From an uncultured Candidatus Saccharibacteria bacterium (lineage in GTDB: Bacteria; Patescibacteriota; Saccharimonadia; CAILAD01; GCA-016700035), in the NCBI GenBank assembly GCA_937996675.1, contig CALKUN010000006.1:1-5647 (forward strand): DNA of 5,647 nucleotides. Reading direction: 5' to 3'. Position numbers and translations under genes: made by a program. Positions 1-5,135 of the stretch are shown here, one piece after another. Below the pieces are notes generated by a model. The model was not told the origin of the DNA, searched no databases, and saw only the letters and a list, made by a program, of their open reading frames with translations. How positions within the stretch are numbered: position 1 is the stretch's first letter; the number at the start of each line of letters is the position of its first letter.

Positions 1-768
1 ATATGCCACTTGCGGCACAACGGCGTTACCGATCGCGCGGTGACGCTGCCTGAACAGCACCTGGCCCTCTGCGCTCCGCGGCGGCTCCCAGGCTAGCTGT
101 CCCTCGTATGGCCGGGCGGGAAACCTAGCAGGCAGTCCAGCCAGTCCAAGTTGATCTTGCCGCCGTGGAGCGCCTGCACGACCTCGCCCACGGTCGGCTG
201 GCAGTTGCCCTTCGGCGTCTTCTTCCCTGCCCACCGCGCGAGAACTGACGCCGCGTCGCTGCTCTGCCAGTACGTCGCGGTGGGCGTAGGCCAGGCGCGC
301 GACGACGAAGAGTCGGTCGCGGAGGTGAGGGGCGCCGACGGCAGCAGCGGGGATACAGTCCCACCACGCATCATACCCGAGCGCGGCAAGGTCCCCGAGC
401 ACAACGGCGAGCCCGTTGCGGACGAGGGCGGCGACGTTCTCGACGACGATCCACTCCGGCCGCCCTTCGCCGACGAGGCGAGCGTACTCGCGCCAGAGCC
501 CAGAGCGCTCGCCATCGAGGCCGCGACCGCCTCCAAGACGGCTGACATCTTGGCATGGGAACCCGCCGCAGTAGAGCTGCGCGCTGCCGAGGTCGGCCGC
601 GCTAACTTGCTTGACATCAGAGAACCTCCGAGCGCTCGGCCAGTGCCTGGCTAAGACGCGCTGGCAGTAGGGGTCACACTCAACCTGGGCAACAGTCTCG
701 CCCAAGCCCGCCGCTTCGAGCCCAAGCTCTAGGCCGCCAACGCCCGAAAACAATGAAGCAATCAACAT
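1..768 (-). CDS. C5 cytosine-specific DNA methyltransferase, 3' end cut by window edge, with two compensating frame breaks
   Basis: Transfers a methyl group from S-adenosylmethionine to C5 of cytosine in a DNA target; in phages such lone enzymes usually protect phage DNA from host restriction. Visible motifs: I (LFSGVGG, residues 6-12), II (VECDPY, 29-34), IV with catalytic Cys72 (GGFPCQ), VI (VVENV, 108-112), VIII (RDRLFVVA, 150-157), and motif X at the window edge (RAIGNAVVPQVA). The ATG at 768 is preceded by AGAGG at good spacing, just after the stop of the 30-aa gene. The start frame is open to position 1, but between about 297 and 103 the convincing coding frame is the next one: it reads WPTPTATYW, then INLDWLDCLLGFPPGHT, typical of the target-recognition/motif IX end, with GC-rich third positions. 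As written, the protein would have a scrambled middle of about 65 residues. Only a few C-terminal residues should lie beyond the window. Family certain; integrity uncertain; target site not predictable. Confidence 0.9.
   Translation of the reverse strand, partial: MLIASLFSGVGGLELGLEAAGLGETVAQVECDPYCQRVLARHWPSARRFSDVKQVSAADLGSAQLYCGGFPCQDVSRLGGGRGLDGERSGLWREYARLVGEGRPEWIVVENVAALVRNGLAVVLGDLAALGYDAWWDCIPAAAVGAPHLRDRLFVVARLAYAHRDVLAEQRRGVSSRAVGREEDAEGQLPADRGRGRAGAPRRQDQLGLAGLPARFPARPYEGQLAWEPPRSAEGQVLFRQRHRAIGNAVVPQVAY
101..103 (-). other. Probable -1 frame break in the methyltransferase (G run on coding strand)
   Basis: The middle frame reads GFPPGHTR and then hits TAG at 93-95, while motif X further on is in the start frame. 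Adding one G to the GGG run here gives GHTRGQLAWEPP leading smoothly into RAIGNAVVPQVA. A single missing base in this short homopolymer therefore restores the family's expected C-terminus. Confidence 0.65.
294..301 (-). other. Probable +1 frame break in the methyltransferase (GCGCGC tract)
   Basis: Reading on the minus strand, motif VIII (RDRLFVVA) ends in the start frame at about 298. The family-like sequence AWPTPTATYW follows in the frame reached by skipping one base. The switch falls in a GCGCGCC alternating tract, a plausible site for an extra base, either real or from sequencing. Confidence 0.7.
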
Positions 769-778
769 TTCAGCCTCT

Positions 779-871
779 TTAGTCGAGCAACCAGCGACAG
801 ACGTACATGCCGCTAATGAGGTAGGCCGCGACCAGTGCGATGCCAGCCAGACCGTAAAGGAACTTGGTCAC
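779..871 (-). CDS. 30-residue single-pass membrane miniprotein
   Basis: Not a recognised family. The frame starts at a GTG (869-871) overlapping the TGA of the 2H phosphoesterase gene as GTGA, and ends with TAA at 779-781, ten bases before the methyltransferase ATG. The predicted product begins MTKFLYGLAGIALVAAYLIS and ends CRWLLD. It is one hydrophobic helix of about 18-20 residues (roughly 4-24), with a Lys before it and Arg/Asp after it, the shape of a single-span membrane peptide. Evidence for translation is the exact stop/start overlap, the neat fit between two genes, and the membrane-like composition. There is no strong ribosome binding site, so expression would rely on coupling to the upstream gene. 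Function unknown; it could be a lysis, anti-host or membrane-anchoring peptide. Chance cannot be excluded for so short a frame. Confidence 0.55.
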   Translation of the reverse strand: MTKFLYGLAGIALVAAYLISGMYVCRWLLD

Positions 872-1275
872 GGTCGCCACTCCATGCGGTCGAAGCGCAG
901 CACGGCGGGCGGCTCGCCGACGAGCTGCGCGTCAGCGCCGCCGAGCGTTACGTGCGGGCTGAATGCCCACTCCTTGGACCACGAGATATGCGCTTTAGTG
1001 AGGGCGCGTACTGCATACTCACGCAGATAGTTGAACTCCACGTTGGGAACCAAAGTGAGCACTCGTACTTTGTGCTTACCACCAAAGACTTCAGCTCCCT
1101 GTGACGTAGCATAAACGTATGACCCATTTAGCTTAGTCCATGGTGGCAGCCGAATGCTCGCCGGCAGTTGTGCCTTGCTGTGGATGATCGTGCAGTGAGC
1201 GTTAGGTGGGAGCGCCGGGGCGAAGGCCCGCAGCGCTTTGGTGGTCTGTTCGTCGGGGATCAGTGCTAGGTACAT
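868..1275 (-). CDS. 2H phosphoesterase superfamily protein (2'-5' RNA ligase/cyclic phosphodiesterase fold)
   Basis: A 135-residue protein with the two hallmark H-x-T motifs of the 2H superfamily: HCT at residues 27-29 and HVT at 108-110, the second in SPHVTLG as is typical. Family members open 2',3'-cyclic phosphates, cleave 2'-5' bonds or degrade cyclic nucleotides. Phage members include the anti-CBASS enzyme Acb1, which destroys the host's cyclic-nucleotide alarm. The start MYLALIPDEQ fits the family's first beta strand and is the first plausible in-frame start after the preceding gene's stop at 1316; reading further upstream would give a low-complexity out-of-frame overlap. No good ribosome binding site is visible in the 40-base gap. 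The 3' end overlaps the next start as GTGA. Superfamily assignment is firm from motifs and spacing; substrate is unknown. Closest alternative roles are RNA-end repair or tRNA-fragment processing. Confidence 0.8.
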   Translation of the reverse strand: MYLALIPDEQTTKALRAFAPALPPNAHCTIIHSKAQLPASIRLPPWTKLNGSYVYATSQGAEVFGGKHKVRVLTLVPNVEFNYLREYAVRALTKAHISWSKEWAFSPHVTLGGADAQLVGEPPAVLRFDRMEWRP

Positions 1276-1315
1276 GACCGCAGCGTCACACGCCGCGGCG
1301 GCGGAGTCAAGCGGA

Positions 1316-1570
1316 TTATGCGGCGGGCGTGGGCGGCTTCTTGGCGCGGGCTCGCTGCTTGGCCCCCGGCTTCGGGCCCTTGAGCGCCCCGGCGATGTCG
1401 GCGCTGATGTTGATGACGTCCGCGCCGCCGGTGTCGTCCTTGACAACCGTGACCAGCAGCGTGTCGGGGTTCACCTTCTTGCCGATCAGGCGCTGCACGC
1501 CGTCCACAATCGCCGCCTGCGCTTCCGCGCCGCTGATGTCCTTCCGCTCGGGCTTGGTGTCGATGGGCAT
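1316..1570 (-). CDS. Hypothetical 84-residue protein with basic Pro/Ala/Lys-rich tail
   Basis: Not recognised. The ATG at 1570 follows the TAG stop of the acidic-tail gene by four bases. Its ribosome binding site (AGAGGGAG) lies inside the last codons and stop of that gene, indicating translational coupling. The first 60 or so residues look folded: a helix around AEAQAAIVDGVQRLIGKK (residues 15-32), then a strand-rich stretch LLVTVVKDD and DVINISADIAGAL. The final 20 residues (KGPKPGAKQRARAKKPP region) are strongly basic and probably disordered, as seen in proteins that touch nucleic acid. Coming right after the ssDNA-binding-like gene, it may belong to the same DNA module, but that is a guess from position and charge only. 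Confidence 0.75.
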   Translation of the reverse strand: MPIDTKPERKDISGAEAQAAIVDGVQRLIGKKVNPDTLLVTVVKDDTGGADVINISADIAGALKGPKPGAKQRARAKKPPTPAA

Positions 1571-1574
1571 GGGC

Positions 1575-2078
1575 CTACTCCCTCTGCCAGTCCGGCGCGT
1601 CGCTGGCCTCGTCGTCGTCGTCCTCGACCTCCAGGTCGATCTCGTCCATGCGCTTCCGGCCCCCGTCGGCGTTGTTGATCCACTGGATCTTGGACTTCTT
1701 CTTGTCCTGGTACTCGTCGATCTCGACGCTGAGTGAGCACACAACGTCGCCGAAGCCGCACTTCGGGTTCTTGACTGACCCGAACTGGCCGCCCTCGGCC
1801 TTGTCGAGGAACGCCTTGACCCAGGCATCCTTCATGCCAGTGTTTTTGAGGTGCTCCTCGATGCGGTCGCGGGTCTTCTCGGTGAGCGTTGCGTACCACG
1901 TCAGCGTCTTGCCGCCGACGCTCACCTTCTGCCCGCGCTCGTCGGTGCCGTGCTCGCCCTCCTGCACCTTGAACTGGGCGCTGATCTCGGGCCCCTTGCC
2001 CCCGTCCTTGCCCTGCTTGGACTGGAGGGACTCCTTCACGCCGACCGCCTTGTACTCTCCCTCGTGCAAGTTCGCCAT
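1575..2078 (-). CDS. Putative phage ssDNA-binding / recombination accessory protein with acidic C-terminal tail (DUF669-like)
   Basis: A 167-residue protein beginning MANLHEGEYKAVGV. It has the layout of phage DUF669-type and SSB-like proteins encoded beside Sak4/AAA_24 ATPases: an N-terminal G-E-Y strand, beta-rich segments (EISAQFKVQEG, residues 31-41; KTLTWYATLTEK, 57-68), a helical stretch (RDRIEEHLKN, 70-79), a strand near CSLSVEIDEYQDKKKSKIQW (114-133), and a strongly acidic tail from about residue 145 containing EDDDDEASD. Such tails recruit replication and recombination partners in known SSBs, and this one ends in DWQRE rather than the classic hydrophobic DIPF tip. The start is backed by GGGAGAAGGG ahead of the ATG, overlapping the previous stop. 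The ATPase gene lies about 360 bases upstream with two small genes between. Family call is from shape and context, not a signature motif. Confidence 0.6.
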   Translation of the reverse strand: MANLHEGEYKAVGVKESLQSKQGKDGGKGPEISAQFKVQEGEHGTDERGQKVSVGGKTLTWYATLTEKTRDRIEEHLKNTGMKDAWVKAFLDKAEGGQFGSVKNPKCGFGDVVCSLSVEIDEYQDKKKSKIQWINNADGGRKRMDEIDLEVEDDDDEASDAPDWQRE

Positions 2079-2080
2079 AT

Positions 2081-2266
2081 CTACCCTTCTCCCTTCTTCG
2101 CGCGCAGGTGCACCTGCACCTGGCCGTGGTACGCCTCGAAGCCCGCGACGATGCAGGGAAGCACTACGTCCCCCACCTTCAGCTCGATGTCTGAGTCGAT
2201 CGGATGCTTCGCGCAGAAGTCCTGGGACTCCCGCTTACTGCTGAACCGTATCGTGACCTTTTCCAT
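2081..2266 (-). CDS. Hypothetical 61-residue protein
   Basis: Not recognised. The protein begins MEKVTIRFSSKRESQDFCAK and is mostly beta-like, with a strand KVGDVVLPCIVAGFEA in the middle, a second (QVQVHLRAK) near the end and a basic C-terminus (RAKKGEG). The stop TAG at 2081-2083 sits two bases before the ATG of the acidic-tail gene, and the purine-rich end of this gene doubles as that gene's ribosome binding site. Its own start is odd: the perfect AGGAGG lies only one base before the ATG at 2266, too close for normal use, and no in-frame alternative start exists downstream nearby. Reading upstream in frame gives an Arg/Gly-rich shadow over the 42-residue gene. It is probably part of the DNA-metabolism block by position. 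Confidence 0.7.
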   Translation of the reverse strand: MEKVTIRFSSKRESQDFCAKHPIDSDIELKVGDVVLPCIVAGFEAYHGQVQVHLRAKKGEG

Positions 2267-2283
2267 GCCTCCTGTCCGCCTTT

Positions 2284-2412
2284 CTAATCCAAAACAACTA
2301 CCACGACGGCCATTGCCGCGCATGCACATGCTGGGATCGACCAGTTGGAGTGCGTCATCGCGCCGAAAACACCCGCTCCAACGGTAAATAAGAGACTTAC
2401 AAATCTTGCCAT
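2284..2412 (-). CDS. 42-residue membrane miniprotein, two hydrophobic segments
   Basis: A short frame that fills the gap between the ATPase gene (ends 2434) and the 61-residue gene (starts 2266). The ATG at 2412 is preceded by AAAGGAG with a five-base spacer, one of the best ribosome binding sites in the window, and the frame ends with TAG at 2284-2286. The product starts MARFVSLLFTVGAGVFGAMT and ends in AMAVVVVVLD. It has two hydrophobic stretches (about residues 4-19 and 27-41) joined by HSNWSIP, so a two-pass hairpin in the membrane is likely. Not a recognised family. It is much shorter than typical class II holins, though a holin-like or other membrane-active role is possible. The strong binding site and composition make it a credible gene. 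Confidence 0.65.
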   Translation of the reverse strand: MARFVSLLFTVGAGVFGAMTHSNWSIPACACAAMAVVVVVLD

Positions 2413-2433
2413 GTCTGCTCCTTTGTCCGCATA

Positions 2434-3411
2434 CTATCTCAAATTCGCGGCGATCTTGTCAAGGGCCCCGGTGCTCTTGGCCGCATTCACCGCGCCGACC
2501 AGCTTCTCTTGGGAGCCCTTGCCGCCCGCGGCGAAGTACGCCTGCGCCAGCGCCAGTACCTCGGCCCGCTTGCGCTCCAGGGCCCCTGAGTCAAAGCTCT
2601 CGGACCACTTACCCCAGAGCACGGCCCAGAGCTCCTCGGGCGAGCCGCACTTCATCGGCGAGGGCACGGACTCCAGGCGCCGCACCTTTGCCTCCAGCCA
2701 GGGCTCGCCGCGCAGGTAGGCTACGCGCCCCGCGCCGTAGGTCCCGGTGGCGTGGGCGATCTTGTCTTTGGCGTCGAGCTTAGCGTATTTGCCCCCCTCC
2801 ATGTCCAGGTACACGCAGTGGTCCACCCAGTCGCGCCAGATCGGCGCGGCGTCCCACTTGCCGAGCTTGCCCGACACGTACATGACCTTGAGGTCGCAGA
2901 CGAGGCAGTTCACCCCGTCGGCGTTCACGCGCTCGATGTTCTGCGCGTGGCACGTCATGCCGACGTTCCAGCCCTGGCGCACGAGCAGCTCCAGCTCGCG
3001 CCGGAACTCCAGGTGGACGGCCAGGAGGAAGTCGCAGGGCTTGAAGAAGTTCTCCCCGAGCGCCTTGGCGTCGGCCCGCCGCAGCGCCTCGGGGAGTAGG
3101 AACTCCTGCTCCACGTCGTCGAGTCCGTCGAGGATGAGCCAGTCGTGGTCCGCGCGCAGCTTCTTGTCCGCCGCGATGTCCCTGATCAAGTCCACGAGGT
3201 CGGGGTAGTTGCCCGGCCGCCCCTCCCCCGTCTCCGGGTCCCAGGCGCAGTCCGGCCGCTCCCCCATGGTTTTGGTCGAGCCGTGGAAGTCGAGCCACAG
3301 CGCTCGCTGCGCGCACGCGAGCGTGCTGGTCTTCCACGTTCCGGGAGGGCCAAAGAGAATGCACGACATCTGCGGCCGACGCACGCCGCCCTTGACGATT
3401 TGAATGGGCAT
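2434..3411 (-). CDS. Phage RecA-like P-loop ATPase, Sak4 / AAA_24 type, putative recombination protein
   Basis: A 325-residue ATPase with Walker A GPPGTWKT (residues 21-28) right after a short N-terminal strand, and Walker B WLILDG (91-96) followed by acidic residues DDVEQE. A stretch of three strands/helices after that (LLVRQGWNVGMTCHAQNIER, about 142-161) matches the sensor-like strand in this family, where a His ends the strand. This architecture is that of phage AAA_24/Sak4 proteins, which pair with an SSB to promote single-strand annealing and recombination. The C-terminal 70 residues are helical and Lys/Ala-rich. The start ATG at 3411 follows AGGAG at five bases; this binding site overlaps the stop of the upstream Cys/His gene (3420). 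Upstream in-frame residues have shadow composition. A replication-initiator or helicase-loader ATPase is the main alternative. Confidence 0.8.
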   Translation of the reverse strand: MPIQIVKGGVRRPQMSCILFGPPGTWKTSTLACAQRALWLDFHGSTKTMGERPDCAWDPETGEGRPGNYPDLVDLIRDIAADKKLRADHDWLILDGLDDVEQEFLLPEALRRADAKALGENFFKPCDFLLAVHLEFRRELELLVRQGWNVGMTCHAQNIERVNADGVNCLVCDLKVMYVSGKLGKWDAAPIWRDWVDHCVYLDMEGGKYAKLDAKDKIAHATGTYGAGRVAYLRGEPWLEAKVRRLESVPSPMKCGSPEELWAVLWGKWSESFDSGALERKRAEVLALAQAYFAAGGKGSQEKLVGAVNAAKSTGALDKIAANLR

Positions 3412-3419
3412 CTTTGCTC

Positions 3420-3626
3420 CTATCCTGCGAAAGAGCTGTGCGCGTGCTTGGTCGCGAGGTCCTCGCAGCGGTTGCAGTCGCAGGTACTCGCGTGTCCCTG
3501 AACTTTCTGCTCGTGTGTTTCTTTGCGCGTCTCCTTGACCACCGCGCTTGTCGTGCGCGCGCTCCCCTGGATCCGCTGCAGCTCCTCGAAGGTGTCGCAC
3601 TCTACGCCGTTGAACCTGTACGCCAT
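3420..3626 (-). CDS. Small 68-residue protein with Cys/His metal-site-like C-terminus
   Basis: Not a recognised family. The ATG at 3626 has AGGAGG seven bases upstream. The N-terminus MAYRFNGVECDTFEELQRIQ is a strand-turn-helix typical of small phage proteins, followed by a charged, probably flexible linker (KETRKETHEQK). The C-terminal part contains C49-x-C51-x2-C54 and H61-x-H63, a spacing that could hold one zinc ion. It ends just ahead of the ATPase, whose ribosome binding site uses its last codons and stop, so the two are translationally linked. Possible roles as a DNA- or protein-binding accessory of the ATPase are inference only. Confidence 0.75.
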   Translation of the reverse strand: MAYRFNGVECDTFEELQRIQGSARTTSAVVKETRKETHEQKVQGHASTCDCNRCEDLATKHAHSSFAG

Positions 3627-3656
3627 CGCTCCGCCTCCTCTCTAGTGTTGAGCGTC

Positions 3657-3959
3657 CTACTCTACCCGATCCGTCGTCGCTGTCAAGGTAAATTCCGCGG
3701 CGAGCAGCGCCTCCAGCTTGGCCTTCTGGACGTAGTAGTCACTGAACAGGAGCTTGACCGCGCGCCGCCCGTCCTTGGCGACGCTAGCCTCCCACGCCTC
3801 CAGCGCGTTCTTCTCGGCGGTGTGGTAGCCCGGCATGAAGGCGGACAAGCGCGACGCGAGTAGGCCGCAGGGGTGTTTGAACACCGCGAGCGCTCCGATC
3901 GCCGTCGCCACGTCCTCCAGAGCAGTCAGCACTTCTTCGACCTTATCGTATATATTCAC
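3657..3959 (-). CDS. Hypothetical 100-residue helical protein, GTG start
   Basis: Not recognised. The start is GTG at 3957-3959, chosen because AAAGGAG lies five bases upstream, just after the phosphatase stop (TAA at 3974-3976). The predicted product, beginning MNIYDKVEEVLTALEDVATA, is almost entirely helical: a first amphipathic helix (residues 5-26), a middle Gly/Pro turn region (HPCGLLASRLSAFMPGYHT), and a second long helical part (EKNALEAWEASVAK and AKLEALLAAEF). No catalytic motif, metal site or membrane span is evident. A 30-base gap with a ribosome binding site separates it from the next gene. Confidence 0.75.
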   Translation of the reverse strand: MNIYDKVEEVLTALEDVATAIGALAVFKHPCGLLASRLSAFMPGYHTAEKNALEAWEASVAKDGRRAVKLLFSDYYVQKAKLEALLAAEFTLTATTDRVE

Positions 3960-3973
3960 TTTCTCTCCTTTGT

Positions 3974-4537
3974 TTATCGTCTCGGACCCATCGTAGCCAG
4001 ATCATCAAGTCGCAGCCACCGTTTCACCGCGTGCTCGAAAGCGTCACAGGGTGCGACTTGCGGTCGGCGCAGCTTCACCAGCGCCAACGCCTCACAGTAG
4101 CTCATCCCAGCATAGCGGCATAGGTATGCGACGACAATAGCGGCGGAGCGGCTGACGCCTGCGCCACAGTGGACGAGGACGCAGCCGCGCCGGATGTTGG
4201 CGGCGATGTGCTCGCATGCGTCGTCGAGGTACTCGTCGAGGTCGTGCATGTCGCGGCCAAACGCCCTGCTCTCGCCGTCGCCGATGTCTACATGCCAGAT
4301 CGCCGGGTGCTCTACCATGCCGACGTGGTTCCAGTGACAGGCGCGCAGATACGTCTCGCGGCTTTGCACCTTGAGCGGCGCACCTGCGACCGCCGGAGCG
4401 CCACGCAGCTCGTCGCAGATGAGGCCAGGACGCTCGGTGTGCAGCAGAGTCACGACAGCGACGAAGCCGGGCACCGACCGCGACGCCACGTTGCCGACGG
4501 CGAGGCGGTCGGTGATAAAGTCAAAGTCTGCGCTCAT
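3974..4537 (-). CDS. Dual-specificity / tyrosine-type protein phosphatase (DUSP family)
   Basis: A 187-residue phosphatase with the full cysteine-phosphatase signature VHCGAGVSRS (residues 122-131): nucleophile Cys124, phosphate-binding Arg130 and following Ser131. The general acid is probably Asp84 or Asp87 in WHVDIGDGES. The N-terminal ITDRLAVGNVAS resembles the I-x-x-x-L-x-x-G opening of DUSPs, and the segments after the signature (AAIVVAYLCRY, then SYCEALALVKLRRPQVAPC) follow the family pattern closely. Length matches a lone catalytic domain. The enzyme hydrolyses phosphate from Tyr/Ser/Thr of proteins, or in some relatives from RNA 5' ends or lipids. The ATG at 4537 overlaps the previous stop as ATGA, with GAGGAG upstream. 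All expected catalytic residues are present, so it is likely active; the substrate is unknown. Such enzymes are unusual in a phage DNA operon. Confidence 0.9.
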   Translation of the reverse strand: MSADFDFITDRLAVGNVASRSVPGFVAVVTLLHTERPGLICDELRGAPAVAGAPLKVQSRETYLRACHWNHVGMVEHPAIWHVDIGDGESRAFGRDMHDLDEYLDDACEHIAANIRRGCVLVHCGAGVSRSAAIVVAYLCRYAGMSYCEALALVKLRRPQVAPCDAFEHAVKRWLRLDDLATMGPRR

Positions 4538-4857
4538 TCTTCGATCTCCTCTGCGTAGTAATGCGGCACCGCCTCACCCGTGACCTTGAAGCGCCTGGGC
4601 TTCGTGTCGGCAGCAGCCTTGACCCAGGCCACGTAGGCGCCGTGGCCCTTCAGTACGCTATACTCGGCGCTGTTGCTGTCGTCTTCTTCCGCACCCGTCG
4701 CCGCAGCATCCCCTTCGTCAGCGGCGCGCACCTCGCTGTAGTCGTCGTCCGCGGGCTGCTCCTCGCCCTCGACGATCGCCACGAGCCAGACCGGATTACA
4801 GCGGTGGTACTTCGAGAATACCCACTCCCCGCACGTCGGGCAGCGCTCGGCGGTCAT
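4534..4857 (-). CDS. Zinc-ribbon-like 107-residue protein with acidic middle
   Basis: The N-terminus holds C6-x2-C9-G and H18-x-C20 (CPTCGEWVFSKYHRC), a compact zinc-knuckle pattern. Next come a strand (VWLVAIVEG), an acidic stretch rich in Asp/Glu/Ala (about residues 30-65), and a C-terminal part with basic patch KPRRFKVTG ending YYAEEIEE. Small proteins of this layout (zinc knuckle, then a domain with an Asp/Glu-rich insert) occur in phages and bacteria without a known role. The ATG at 4857 overlaps the TGA of the upstream gene and its own TGA overlaps the phosphatase ATG, so it sits in a tightly coupled trio; no strong ribosome binding site precedes it. It may act as an adaptor for the phosphatase, which is inference from coupling only. 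Confidence 0.75.
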   Translation of the reverse strand: MTAERCPTCGEWVFSKYHRCNPVWLVAIVEGEEQPADDDYSEVRAADEGDAAATGAEEDDSNSAEYSVLKGHGAYVAWVKAAADTKPRRFKVTGEAVPHYYAEEIEE

Positions 4858-5135
4858 GAGAGCACCATTCCGTGGCGCTTCTCGGCACGCTGCAGTTCAG
4901 CGGCGAAGGCAGCGCATGCGTGCCTGTCAACGATCGTGCGCACACCGTCGGTGAATACAGGCACTCGTTCGTCCCTTACGGCACGGCGTTCCAGCGAGTT
5001 CGTCAGCGTCGCGACGAAGCAGAAGCGCGACGAGCCCAAGAGGGCCAAGAGTACGGCAGGCGAGACCCAGAGAGGGTCAAAGCGCGGGATCTCCGACCAA
5101 CGTTGCGCCAGGTACTCGAATGATTCGGGGGTCAT
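4854..5135 (-). CDS. Hypothetical 93-residue protein
   Basis: Not recognised. I chose the ATG at 5135 because it overlaps the TGA of the preceding gene as ATGA; a further in-frame ATG at 5168 would add eleven Arg-rich residues overlapping that gene and is less likely. The product starts MTPESFEYLAQRWSEIPRFD. It has a hydrophobic central stretch (LWVSPAVLLALLGSSRFCFVATL, shown in part: PAVLLALLGS) that may be a buried helix-strand pair, and a charged helical C-terminus (AAFAAELQRAEKRHG). No catalytic or metal-binding motif is seen. It lacks a clear ribosome binding site and probably depends on coupling. Confidence 0.7.
   Translation of the reverse strand: MTPESFEYLAQRWSEIPRFDPLWVSPAVLLALLGSSRFCFVATLTNSLERRAVRDERVPVFTDGVRTIVDRHACAAFAAELQRAEKRHGMVLS

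Noticed and set aside
95..301. Programmed ribosomal frameshifting in the methyltransferase
   Set aside because: Two opposite shifts in one gene without slippery heptamers are far less likely than indels in a GC tract and a short G run.
151..654. Long open plus-strand frame of 167 codons opposite the methyltransferase
   Set aside because: It is antisense to clear methyltransferase motifs; its product has no recognisable pattern, and long chance frames are common in GC-rich DNA.
1276..1446. Upstream extension of the 2H phosphoesterase frame to an ATG at 1446
   Set aside because: The added residues are Arg/Ser/Pro-rich and overlap the 84-residue gene out of frame; the family's normal N-terminus begins at the ATG at 1275.
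1648..2387. Plus-strand open frames across 1648-2387
   Set aside because: They are Ser/Pro/Leu-rich shadows of the acidic-tail and 61-residue genes, with no binding sites or motifs.
3412..3600. Upstream extension of the ATPase frame to 3600
   Set aside because: It overlaps the Cys/His-rich gene, has shadow composition, and the ATG at 3411 has its own good ribosome binding site.
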